Positions 1 to 7,814 of a DNA stretch of 64,000 nt are shown here, in pieces. Both the position numbers and the translations under genes were made by a program. Numbering within the stretch: position 1 is the first letter of the stretch; every line of letters begins with the position of its first letter. The DNA comes from Nocardiopsis sp. FIRDI 009. GTDB taxonomy: Bacteria > Actinomycetota > Actinomycetes > Streptosporangiales > Streptosporangiaceae. The DNA is taken from assembly GCF_003386285.1 (NCBI RefSeq), contig NZ_QPNC01000021.1, positions 106,810 to 170,809 on the forward strand, given 5' to 3'. Under the pieces are notes generated by a model, which did no database searches, was not told the DNA's origin, and saw nothing but the letters and a program-made list of their open reading frames with translations.

Positions 1-178
1 GGCCTCCTTCGACGAGGCGATCAGTGAGATGGTCGCCGCTCTGCGTGAGTACGCGGAGGACTGGCAAGATCACCTGCTCGACGCCCCGAACCATCGGGAT
101 AACTGGGGACTGGTCCAGCTGATCAGCCTGAGCGACGATGGGCAGCTGCGCGACTGGTTGGTGGGGGAGACACGGTGA
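1..178 (+). CDS. C-terminal fragment of a putative antitoxin (partial at window start)
   Basis: An open frame enters from the left edge (first full codon at position 2) and encodes 58 residues ending in ...DWLVGETR. It is acidic and helical, with the segment APNHRDNWGLVQLI. The stop overlaps the GTG of the next gene (GTGA), so the two are probably translationally coupled. The combination of a small acidic protein and a following 141-aa basic protein resembles Phd-like antitoxin/'cytotoxic translational repressor' pairs common in streptomycetes. That identity is from memory of the family. The N-terminus lies outside the window. Confidence 0.55.
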   Translation, partial: ASFDEAISEMVAALREYAEDWQDHLLDAPNHRDNWGLVQLISLSDDGQLRDWLVGETR

Positions 179-600
179 CCTGGCCACGGCCCACGCGTGA
201 GGACCACGACCGTTTCTGCAAGACCGAGGGATGGCGCGCGGTACGTGACGCCCGAGGTGGCAGGGGAACCCACCACATCACCTACGAGCTGGATCTGCCC
301 GACGGACGGATTCTGCGGACGCGGGTGTCCCGGCCCCCGGACCGGACCGACTACGGTCGGAGCTTGTGGGCGCACATCCTCCGGGACCAACTCGACGTCG
401 ACGAGGCCACGTTCTGGTCGTGCGTCCGTGACGGTACTCCTCCTGACCGGGGAGCACTCGTACCGCCTTCGGAGGCTCTGCCCGCTGACCTCGTTCACCT
501 GCTGATCTCCAAGCTCGGTCTCCATGAGGCCGAGGTCGCGGAGATGAGCAGGGAGGAGGCGCTCGCCAGGCTCCAACGGTACTGGACCGAGGGCGGCTGA
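175..600 (+). CDS. Putative toxin-like protein ('cytotoxic translational repressor' family)
   Basis: This 141-aa protein starts at a GTG that overlaps the stop of the preceding antitoxin-like gene by four bases. It contains an N-terminal WPRPTREDHDRFC segment, then HHITYELDLPDGRILRTRVS, whose beta-rich pattern fits an HTH- or HicA-like fold, and a C-terminal helical part ending in ARLQRYWTEGG. Streptomycete homologues are generally annotated as the toxin partner of a small TA module, but toxicity is not evident from the sequence. It could equally be a DNA-binding or immunity-type protein. The coupled start supports a two-gene operon beginning left of the window. Confidence 0.55.
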   Translation: MTWPRPTREDHDRFCKTEGWRAVRDARGGRGTHHITYELDLPDGRILRTRVSRPPDRTDYGRSLWAHILRDQLDVDEATFWSCVRDGTPPDRGALVPPSEALPADLVHLLISKLGLHEAEVAEMSREEALARLQRYWTEGG

Positions 601-693
601 CCGGTAGCCGTTGGTCCAGACCTGTGGTTGGCGGGGCGGGGAAGCGGGTAACCCTTCGGGACCGAGCGCCCCGCCAGCGGAAGGTGGTCCTCC

Positions 694-1128
694 ATGCTGA
701 TCGCCGCGATCCTGCGGTCCAAGGGGACGGAGGTGGTCAGCGTCGCCCCCGACGCGACCGTCGCGTTCCTGCTCACCGAACTCGCCCGGCACGGGATCGG
801 CGCCGCCGTCGTCGTCGAGGACGGCCGCGTCGTCGGCATCGTCTCCGAGCGGGACGTCGTCCGAGGTCTCGACCGGTCCGGCCCCGAACTCCTCTCCGCC
901 CCCGTCTCGACCATCATGACCGGCGACGTCTTCACCTGCACCACCGAGGACACCGTCGAGGACGTCGGTGAGGCGATGACCCTGCGGCGCTTCCGCCACG
1001 TTCCGGTGGTCGACGGGGGCAGGCTCGCGGGCATCGTCAGCATCGGCGACGTCGTCAAGAGCCGGTTGAGCGTGCTGGAGGACGACCGCGCGGCCCTGGA
1101 GGCCTACATCCAGGGCCGCCGCGCGTAG
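694..1128 (+). CDS. CBS domain protein (tandem CBS pair)
   Basis: This 144-aa protein consists almost entirely of two CBS motifs (about residues 5-60 and 70-130). It has the typical VVVEDGRVVGIVSERDVVRG and VPVVDGGRLAGIVSIGDVV signatures. Such stand-alone CBS pairs (Bateman modules) bind adenosine nucleotides; in actinomycetes they often respond to stress or hypoxia. It starts at an ATG preceded by AAGGTGG. There is no fused enzyme domain, so the output is unknown. A paralogue with the same SIGDV/SIGDL ending lies at 52705-53127 on the other strand. Confidence 0.88.
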   Translation: MLIAAILRSKGTEVVSVAPDATVAFLLTELARHGIGAAVVVEDGRVVGIVSERDVVRGLDRSGPELLSAPVSTIMTGDVFTCTTEDTVEDVGEAMTLRRFRHVPVVDGGRLAGIVSIGDVVKSRLSVLEDDRAALEAYIQGRRA

Positions 1129-1156
1129 CTGCCGGAGGCGCGGACGGGCGCCCCCT

Positions 1157-1462
1157 CTAGTCGTGCGCCCGGTCTCCCACGGTGACCGCGACGGCCGCCG
1201 TCGCGGCGGTGACACCCAGGACGGCGGGCCAGGAGCCGACCTTCTTCGCCAGTGGGTGCGCCAGTCCGAACGCCCCCACGTACACCCCCGTCAGGGCGAT
1301 CGCGGTCCCCACGCCCGAACGCCTGCGCCACGTCTCGAACGCCGCCGCGCCGAAGGCCGCCAGCACCGCTCCGCCCAGCGGGCGGTTGCCGGTGGCGCGG
1401 GCGGTGGCGTAGCCGCCGATCAGCCCCGCGGTGGTCAGCGCCGCGGTCGGTACCGAAGTCAT
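1157..1462 (-). CDS. Small conserved membrane protein
   Basis: The product is 101 aa (MTSVPTAALTTAGL...), reading from an ATG at 1462 with an excellent GAGGAGGAACC ribosome-binding site. A longer in-frame extension upstream is unlikely because it crosses that site. The protein has about three hydrophobic helices (residues 5-22, 30-45, 50-70) and a further Ala/Val-rich segment near the C-terminus. A Gly/Ala-rich GGYATARATGNRPLGG loop lies between the first two. It converges with the CBS gene. I do not recognise the family; it looks like a small integral membrane protein of unknown role. Confidence 0.62.
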   Translation of the reverse strand: MTSVPTAALTTAGLIGGYATARATGNRPLGGAVLAAFGAAAFETWRRRSGVGTAIALTGVYVGAFGLAHPLAKKVGSWPAVLGVTAATAAVAVTVGDRAHD

Positions 1463-1764
1463 CGGATGGTTCCTCCTCGTCGTGGCCGCTCCTGGCGCGG
1501 CCCCGTGGACGACGTTAGCCCCCGCTCCCCGGGGACCGCCATCCGGCACGCGTGCGGGGTTCTCCCCACGAGGGCGCCCTCCCGTGTCGTCGCAGGTCAC
1601 GCTCAGGACACGGGAGATGTGTTTCGGACATGACTCATGCCAGAGTTGTTCCTGTCCACTACGGCTGATCCCACCCGTGTACCCACTCCGACCTGGAACC
1701 GGGCGAGGGTGGGCCGCGTCGAACCCGACAGTTCCCCGTCTCCGCCAGCAAGGAGTCCACGCCT

Positions 1765-3453
1765 ATGTCGTTCGCGCAGACCGTGCGCGGCGCCGCCGAC
1801 GCCGTCGTCCAGGGGGGCGATCCGCGTCAGGCGGTGGCCAGCGCAGTCCAACAGGTCTCGGACCAGGTCTCCGACCAGTCCGCCGGGGGAGGTGGTCTGG
1901 ACCCCCGCGACTTCGTCGCCGCACGCGAGCAGGGCGAGTCCGTCGGAACCCGGATCGAACAGAAGACCACCTCCCTCAACAACGCGGGCGAGGCGCTCAA
2001 CCGCAGCTACCACGAGCGCGGCCACAGCGGCCCGGTCCACGTCATCTGCCCCATGGTCATCCCCCGCGGCCGCACGTTCCTCACCATGCTCCCGGCGATC
2101 GCGCTGGTGGTCCTCGGCCTCCTCGGCGCCTTCGCCGTCCTCATCCCGGCCTCGCTCACCGGGGCCAACCCCCTCCTCAACCCCTTCTTCGGCATCCACT
2201 ACTGGATCCTCACCGCCGCCGTCACGGCGTTCATGTGGTGGCGCCAGGGCATGGTGATGGTCCCGGAGGGCTGCGAGGCGATCGTCACCCGCTTCGGCAA
2301 GCGGGAGGACAACTTCAGCCCCGGCCGGGTCACCCTGCTCAACCCCTGGAAGCGCGTCTCCTACATCGTCAACACCACGCGCGAGTACCCCTTCAACGCC
2401 CCCATCCGCTCCGCCCCCACCAAGAGCGGCGTGCAGGCCTCGGTCGACCTGTTCGTCCAGTTCCGAATCGCGGACGCGACCGGCTTCGTCTACACCCTGG
2501 GCGGCGTGCACGGGTTCCAGGAGAAGCTCAACAACGCGATCAGCGAGACCACCCGCAGCCTCATCTACGAACAGGAGGCCTCGGCGATCTACGACATGGT
2601 CGGCGAGAGCACCCACGCCCTGCTCGACCAGCTCAACCGGCAGTTCGGCGGAATCGTCGTCCTGACCAGCGCCAACATCACCCACGCCGAGCCCTCCAGC
2701 CAGGAGTACCGGATGGACCTGGCGGCGCCGGAGATGGTGCGCGTGGCCAAGGACGCCTACACCTTCGAGTACGAACTCCAGCTGCGCAAGGAGCAGAACG
2801 AGGGTGACCTGAACAAGGAGCTGGCCACCCTCAACGAGACGCTCTCGGCGATCCAGGCGGACATCGCCCAGTACCAGGCGCAGATGGACACCGCCCTGGA
2901 GCGTGAGACCAACCGGGCGCGGGCGCTGGCCCGCCAGCGCTTCGTCGAGGCCGAGTCCGAGGCCAACGCGAACGCGGCCCTCCTCCAAGCCCAGGCCCTG
3001 GACATCCGGGCGGTCAGCGCCGCCGAGGCCCCCGAGATCCTCAACTACCGCTTCCGCGAGAACCTCCTGGACAAGCTGGAGGCCGTCGCCGACAGCCTCC
3101 CGCAGGTCCTGCGGATCGGTTCGGGCGACGCCGCCTCCGTCGACTACCTGCGCATCGCCCAGGAGATCATCGGCCAGACCGACACCGCCCTGTTCTCCGA
3201 AGCGGACATGGAGGCCATCCGCGCCCGCCTGGGGGAGATCTCCGCCCGCATCGCCGAACGCGAGGAGGAGATCAGCGCCCTCGTCGCGGACCCCGACCCC
3301 CAGCGGCGCCAGCCGGAGGGCGAGGACCCGGGTGAGGACCTGGTGGAGGAGATCCGCCAGTCGGTCTCGGAGGAGGCCATCGACGAACGCCTCGCGGAGG
3401 CCCCGCAGGACACCGAGGACCTCGGACCGAACCAGGGAGGGTTGTCCCGATGA
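1765..3453 (+). CDS. SPFH/Band 7 domain membrane protein (first of tandem pair)
   Basis: This 562-aa protein has a polar N-terminus (residues 1-100), two membrane segments (about 104-128 and 146-160), and an SPFH/Band 7 domain from about 165 (MVMVPEGCEAIVTRFGK). A long charged coiled-coil follows (about 325-410, rich in E, Q, R and A), then an acidic tail. SPFH proteins such as flotillins, stomatins and HflK/C form membrane-associated oligomeric scaffolds. The start is chosen at ATG 1765, shortly after GCAAGGAG. The stop overlaps the ATG of a second SPFH gene (ATGA), so the two are co-translated and probably hetero-oligomerise. Confidence 0.88.
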   Translation: MSFAQTVRGAADAVVQGGDPRQAVASAVQQVSDQVSDQSAGGGGLDPRDFVAAREQGESVGTRIEQKTTSLNNAGEALNRSYHERGHSGPVHVICPMVIPRGRTFLTMLPAIALVVLGLLGAFAVLIPASLTGANPLLNPFFGIHYWILTAAVTAFMWWRQGMVMVPEGCEAIVTRFGKREDNFSPGRVTLLNPWKRVSYIVNTTREYPFNAPIRSAPTKSGVQASVDLFVQFRIADATGFVYTLGGVHGFQEKLNNAISETTRSLIYEQEASAIYDMVGESTHALLDQLNRQFGGIVVLTSANITHAEPSSQEYRMDLAAPEMVRVAKDAYTFEYELQLRKEQNEGDLNKELATLNETLSAIQADIAQYQAQMDTALERETNRARALARQRFVEAESEANANAALLQAQALDIRAVSAAEAPEILNYRFRENLLDKLEAVADSLPQVLRIGSGDAASVDYLRIAQEIIGQTDTALFSEADMEAIRARLGEISARIAEREEEISALVADPDPQRRQPEGEDPGEDLVEEIRQSVSEEAIDERLAEAPQDTEDLGPNQGGLSR

Positions 3454-4901
3454 GCCAGTCCGTGAACGTCGGCGGCGGTTCCAGCATCAAGGAGTCGCTC
3501 GCCTCCTGGGGAGACCTGGCCGGTCTGCTGCGCGGCGGCGACCAGGGCGCGCTCGTCCCCGTCGTCATCCCCCGCGACACCCGCGGCCTGCGCTGGACCG
3601 TGCCGCTCTGGTTCGGCCTGTTCGCCCTCTGCTCGGCGTTGATGATGGCCCTGAACGCCACGCTCGGCGACGGTGAGATCGTCTACACCCTCCTGGCGAT
3701 CCCCACCATGCTCGTCGGCCTGTTGAGCGTCGTCGCCGCCGGCCTGTGGTGGTGGCGCGGTTCGATCGTGGAGATCGAGGAGGGAACCCACGGGATCCTC
3801 ACCAAGTACGGCGCCATCGTCCGGGCGATCGGGCCGGGCCGCCACTACCTGTGGCACCCCTGGTCGCGGGTGGACTTCGTGGTCGACACCCGCACGGAGA
3901 TCCCCTACACGGCGCCGGTCCTGGCGTGCCCGACCCGGGAGAACGTGCCGCTGAAGTCGATCGAGTTCTTCCTCAAGTTCCAGATCATCGACCCGATCCG
4001 GTTCGTGACGATCATCGGGGCGAGCAACTTCGACCTGGTGCTCTCCAGCGTCGTCCAGGACGCCATCCGTCAGCGCAGCCGCCAGGTCAACACCGAGTCC
4101 GCCTACGACCTGCGCGGATCCAACGTCGAGGACATGCGCCGCCTGCTCAACTCCCAGCTGGAGAAGTACGGCGTGCGCATCACCGGATGCAACATCCCCG
4201 ACGTGCAGCTGCCCAACCAGTACCAGCAGCACCTGGCCACCCGGGAGCGGGTCGCCAAGGAACTCGTCGCCTACGAGCAGGAGTGGGAGCTGACGCGCAA
4301 GCGCCGCATCGACACCCTGCTCATGGACATCGAGCGCTCCAAGAAGACCCGCGACGCCAAGATCGTCGAGGTCAACGCCTCCCTCAACAAGGCGCGCAAG
4401 GACGTGGCGCAGATGCTGGAGGAGCAGGAGACCGAGGCGCAGCGGGTGCGGTACGAGATCGAGACACGCGGCCGCGCCGACCTGGTCGCCGCCGAGAACG
4501 AGGCCAAGGCCCAGCAGCGGCTGGCCACCGCCTACCGCGACAACCGGGCGGTGCTGGAGTACGAGCTGGCCCGCCGCCGCCTGGACGTGGGCGCCACGCT
4601 CGCGGAACGGGCGCCGCGTCCGGTGGTGGTGCAGACCGAGGCGGGTTCGGGCGACTCCTCGACACTGTCCACCCTGCTCACCGCGCAACTGCTGCCGCAG
4701 GTGCTCGACGGCGCGGCGGCGTCCTCCCGGGGCGCCTCCGTCACCTCGGCCTCGGGCGCCCAGGAGGTGGCGGACTCCGCCCAGGGCGCGATCGCGGCCG
4801 CCGCCGAGCGCCAGCAGCGGATGGCGGAGGAGTACCAGCGCCAGCAGGACACCGCGATGCGTCAGCAGTTCGAGCGCGGTGAGGGGTACGGCCGCCGCTG
4901 A
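3450..4901 (+). CDS. SPFH/Band 7 domain membrane protein (second of tandem pair)
   Basis: The 483-aa product begins at an ATG overlapping the previous stop by four bases. It has the same layout as its neighbour: a polar N-terminus, two membrane helices (about 49-70 and 78-101), and a Band 7 domain beginning around SIVEIEEGTHGILTKYG. A strong coiled-coil follows (about 270-380), then a low-complexity Ala/Gln tail. It is clearly a diverged paralogue. The duplicated arrangement recalls HflK-HflC, where two unequal SPFH subunits alternate, but the soluble tails here are much longer. No protease gene (FtsH-like) is adjacent, so the client is unknown. Confidence 0.88.
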   Translation: MSQSVNVGGGSSIKESLASWGDLAGLLRGGDQGALVPVVIPRDTRGLRWTVPLWFGLFALCSALMMALNATLGDGEIVYTLLAIPTMLVGLLSVVAAGLWWWRGSIVEIEEGTHGILTKYGAIVRAIGPGRHYLWHPWSRVDFVVDTRTEIPYTAPVLACPTRENVPLKSIEFFLKFQIIDPIRFVTIIGASNFDLVLSSVVQDAIRQRSRQVNTESAYDLRGSNVEDMRRLLNSQLEKYGVRITGCNIPDVQLPNQYQQHLATRERVAKELVAYEQEWELTRKRRIDTLLMDIERSKKTRDAKIVEVNASLNKARKDVAQMLEEQETEAQRVRYEIETRGRADLVAAENEAKAQQRLATAYRDNRAVLEYELARRRLDVGATLAERAPRPVVVQTEAGSGDSSTLSTLLTAQLLPQVLDGAAASSRGASVTSASGAQEVADSAQGAIAAAAERQQRMAEEYQRQQDTAMRQQFERGEGYGRR

Positions 4902-4944
4902 CCCCCGCGCCGGTTCCGGCCCCCGACCGCCGGAACCGGAACCG

Positions 4945-4978
4945 ACGAGGACCCGCGACGCCCGTCGCGGGTCCTCGT
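4945..4978. terminator. Strong hairpin terminator after the SPFH operon
   Basis: There is a perfect 15-bp inverted repeat (ACGAGGACCCGCGAC and its complement) with a 4-nt GCCC loop. It lies 43 bp after the stop of the second SPFH gene and before the stop of the convergent gene at 5016. There is no U-tract, as is common in actinomycetes. It can serve both converging transcripts. Confidence 0.75.
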
Positions 4979-5015
4979 GCGCGTCCGGGCCCTCCCGCGG
5001 GCGCGGTGTCCGGTG

Positions 5016-5207
5016 TCACCCGGCCACGGTGAGGGAGGCGTAGCCCGCCGCGATGTCGATGCCGTTGCGAACGGCGATCTCCACGAGGTCCTCCACCTCA
5101 CCGGCCAGGCTGCTGGCCAGGTCGTCGTCGCCGGTGGCGTGCGCCCGGCGCAGCGCGGTGATGGAGTCGTGGATGCGCAGGTGGAGGGTGAGGGCGAACT
5201 CACGCAT
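5016..5207 (-). CDS. Small helical protein of unknown function
   Basis: This 63-aa protein (MREFALTLHLRIHDS...) starts at an ATG preceded by GAGGAG at a good distance. It is predicted all-helical with alternating acidic and hydrophobic residues (ATGDDDLASSLAGEVEDLVEIA) and has no membrane segment. No motif is recognised. The good ribosome-binding site and actinomycete-like codon use support a real gene rather than a chance frame. It stands alone, convergent with the SPFH operon. Confidence 0.55.
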   Translation of the reverse strand: MREFALTLHLRIHDSITALRRAHATGDDDLASSLAGEVEDLVEIAVRNGIDIAAGYASLTVAG

Positions 5208-5378
5208 GGGGCATCTCCTCGGGTCGGTGGAGCCGTGGAGGAGGGGTCAGGGGACCCTTCCCGGGGGATGCCCCCTGTCTACAGAGCCAAGGTGAGAGCC
5301 GGGTGTGAGCACGGCAGCGGGCGGCAAAAGGGCGGGAAAGGGGGCCGTGGCGCCCGTCACCCGTGTGCGCGGCCGTCC

Positions 5379-6038
5379 TCAGTGGTTCACCCACACGTAC
5401 CAGTCACCGGACACGTGCTCGTAGACCCGGGAGCCCTGGCCCGGGACGAACACCCCGACGGGGAGCTCCTCCGTGCTGTGGGCGAACCCGGCCGCGGGGG
5501 CCAGCAGACCGGCGCCGTCGACCGTGAAGTGGACGAGACCCGGGGAGACCGAGACCTCGTCCAGCGGGTAGGCCCCCGTCCACGCGCCGTCACGCGCGGC
5601 GGTCCCACCGTCGCCGACCTGGTCGGCGAGCTCCAGCAGCTGGTCGGCGGAGACCGCCATCCGCAGCTGGAGGGGCACGTCGGCACCGGACAGGCCGAGG
5701 GCGAGGGCCGCGATCAGCGGCGCGGAGATCCACCGCAGCCAGTAGTGGCGGATCATCGGACGGGCGACGGCCAGCGCGATCCCCAGCCGCAGGGCGCCCA
5801 TCGCGGCGAGCAGCAGACCGCAGACCAGGCCGACGACGAACGCGGGCAGGTGCCCGGCCGGAACGCTGTCCTCGAAGATCAGGACGAGCGCGACGGCGGC
5901 GCACGCGGGGATGTAGAGCCGCCCGGGAGGACGCGAGGCCCAGTCGATCAGGCGCTGGCCGAGGGTCGGCCGTTCGGCGATCTCGATCAGTTTGGCCACC
6001 GACCCGTCGGGATCCGGGCCGGAACCTGCGGCGGACAT
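5379..6038 (-). CDS. Membrane protein of unknown function
   Basis: The product is 219 aa from ATG 6038 (MSAAGSGPDPDGS), which follows a GGAGGGG site. A longer in-frame start is disfavoured. After a cytoplasmic stretch there are hydrophobic helices at about residues 45-62, 68-92 and 110-125. A soluble C-terminal domain of about 95 residues ends SGDWYVWVNH, with a TVDGAGLL core. The layout (membrane helices plus an exported beta-rich domain) suggests an envelope protein. It lies 73 bp downstream of the DoxX-like gene on the same strand and may be co-transcribed. No family is recognised. Confidence 0.7.
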   Translation of the reverse strand: MSAAGSGPDPDGSVAKLIEIAERPTLGQRLIDWASRPPGRLYIPACAAVALVLIFEDSVPAGHLPAFVVGLVCGLLLAAMGALRLGIALAVARPMIRHYWLRWISAPLIAALALGLSGADVPLQLRMAVSADQLLELADQVGDGGTAARDGAWTGAYPLDEVSVSPGLVHFTVDGAGLLAPAAGFAHSTEELPVGVFVPGQGSRVYEHVSGDWYVWVNH

Positions 6039-6111
6039 ACGTTCCCCTCCGTCGAATCCGCGTCCTCGAGACGCGGTCCGGCGGGAGTATCGAAGGGTCG
6101 AACCGGCCGCG

Positions 6112-6702
6112 TCACAGTCGAGACGGCCGTCCAAGCGCGGCCTCACCCACAGGATAGAGCAGTGGCGGAGCGTGTTCGGGGCGTCTGGGAGAAAAGGAGG
6201 GGACGCCGCGGTGCGCGGGCGCCCCCTCCGGGGCCGCGTCCCGGGACCGCTCGCCGCTCCGGGAGGGGCGCACGGTCGCGGGGGCCAGCACCAGGTGGTC
6301 CCACGACCACCGCCCGCCGCCGACGGCCATGAGCACGCACACCGCGGTGACCAGCATGGTCGTCGGCCAGGAGGCGAACGGGGAGGGGTCCGTTCCGCCG
6401 CTCTCCACGGCGAGCGCGCCGACCAGGGCGACCGTCGCGAGGAGGGGACCGGTCAGCCATGTGAGCAGTCCCACGGCGAAGGCGATCGACAGCCCGACCA
6501 GCAGCGCCGGAAGCGCGCCGACCAGGGCGCCCGCGATCGTCGACCCGGGGTCGGGCAGCGGGGCGGACACCTCGCCGGTCCGCCCCCGCATGTCCAGACC
6601 GTGTTCGACGAACATCCAGCCGACTCCGACCCGGGCGAGGGCGGCGACGACGTCGTACAGGTTCCTCCGGCAGCTCCGGGGGCGGCTCCTGGTGGACAGC
6701 AT
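6112..6702 (-). CDS. DoxX-like small membrane protein (tentative)
   Basis: The start is placed at ATG 6702 rather than GTG 6708 because AGGAGG sits 7 bases before the ATG. The 196-aa product has four hydrophobic helices in its first 130 residues. The first contains [16 protein letters not shown], resembling the R-x-x-x-G-x-x-x-x-x-H-G pattern of the DoxX/SURF4-like family. The remaining 65 residues are a polar, Arg/Pro-rich tail. DoxX relatives are four-helix membrane proteins linked to redox or quinone functions. The assignment rests on topology and one motif only. Confidence 0.62.
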   Translation of the reverse strand: MLSTRSRPRSCRRNLYDVVAALARVGVGWMFVEHGLDMRGRTGEVSAPLPDPGSTIAGALVGALPALLVGLSIAFAVGLLTWLTGPLLATVALVGALAVESGGTDPSPFASWPTTMLVTAVCVLMAVGGGRWSWDHLVLAPATVRPSRSGERSRDAAPEGAPAHRGVPSFSPRRPEHAPPLLYPVGEAALGRPSRL

Positions 6703-6818
6703 GTCCACCCCTCCTGGGGTTCGATCGTGGCTGTGCCGACAAGCGAAAACTACCCAACGTAGCCATGGGTGGCGCCACGTCGCGCCCGGTGAGTCGCGGA
6801 AACCCCTATGGTGGTCGG

Positions 6819-7571
6819 GTGAGCACCACGTCCACGAACGCAGACCCGCCCGCCGCCCCCACGTTCGAGGTGGAGGACGAGCTCCGCGGGGCCGGGGCCC
6901 GGATCGTCGCGGGGATGGACGAGGTCGGCCGCGGTGCGTGGGCCGGTCCGCTGCTGGTCTGCGCGGCCGTGCCCGGTGAGGGCGCCCCGCCCGCCGGGCT
7001 GACCGACTCCAAACGGCTCACCCCCAAGCGCCGCGGGGAGCTCGCCGAACAGTTGACGCCCTGGGTCGCCGACCACGCCTTCGGCTGGTCCGAACCCGCC
7101 GAGATCGACGAGGTGGGGATGACCGAGGCGCTGCACCGCGCGGCCCGACGCGCCCTGGCCGGTCTGTCGGTGCGTCCGGACGCGGTGATCCTCGACGGCC
7201 GCCACGACTTCATCGGCCGCCCCTGGCGGGTGCGCACCCAGGTCAAGGGTGACCTGACGTGTGTGAGCGTCGCCGCCGCCGCGATCCTGGCCAAGGTACG
7301 CAGGGACGCGTTCATGGCCGAGCTGGACGCCGATCACCCCGGGTACGGCTTCAACCGCGCCGCCGGGTACCCCTCGCCCGTGCACCGCGCGACCCTGGCC
7401 GAGTCCGGCCCCACCCCCCACCACCGGTTGAGCTGGTCCTACCTCGACGCCCTTCCCCGCTGGCGCCACCTGCGCAGGTACCGCGAGGGCGCCGCGCCCG
7501 CCGCCGGTGCGGCACCGGACACGCGCGGCGGCGGCCCCGAGGACCAGGGCGAGCAGTTGTCCCTGCTGTGA
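6819..7571 (+). CDS. rnhB: Ribonuclease HII
   Basis: This 250-aa enzyme cleaves the RNA strand of RNA-DNA hybrids and single ribonucleotides in DNA. Family signatures are clear: [14 protein letters not shown] (first catalytic Asp/Glu), [11 protein letters not shown], the Asp in ILDGRHDF, and [14 protein letters not shown]. The start is put at GTG 6819 because a TATGGT -10-like box lies at 6807-6812, six bases before it, with no Shine-Dalgarno. This fits a leaderless message. An in-frame ATG at 6765 would add 18 residues without support. The C-terminal 30 residues are an Ala/Gly-rich extension. Confidence 0.93.
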   Translation: MSTTSTNADPPAAPTFEVEDELRGAGARIVAGMDEVGRGAWAGPLLVCAAVPGEGAPPAGLTDSKRLTPKRRGELAEQLTPWVADHAFGWSEPAEIDEVGMTEALHRAARRALAGLSVRPDAVILDGRHDFIGRPWRVRTQVKGDLTCVSVAAAAILAKVRRDAFMAELDADHPGYGFNRAAGYPSPVHRATLAESGPTPHHRLSWSYLDALPRWRHLRRYREGAAPAAGAAPDTRGGGPEDQGEQLSLL

Positions 7572-7814
7572 CGCCCGCGCGAACGGCCGTCCTCCGACCT
7601 CCGACGCGGCCGCGCGCCGGACGGACCCCGGCCCGCTTCGGATCCGGGTCCCACCGGGGGCGACACGCCGCCCCGCACTGGACATCCACACCACTTCGGG
7701 CAAGGCTGGGGCCGTAGCCATGGCTGTGGAGCCGGTCCCCCCGGCACCACCCGGTCCGGCCCCCACGGTCAGAAGCGCCGACCTCCCACGGACCCCCAGG
7801 CAGGAAGGGTATGG

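Noticed and set aside
3144..4688. Minus-strand 514-codon open frame opposite the SPFH genes
   Set aside because: GC-rich antisense shadow. The plus-strand frames have clear SPFH domains and ATGA coupling.
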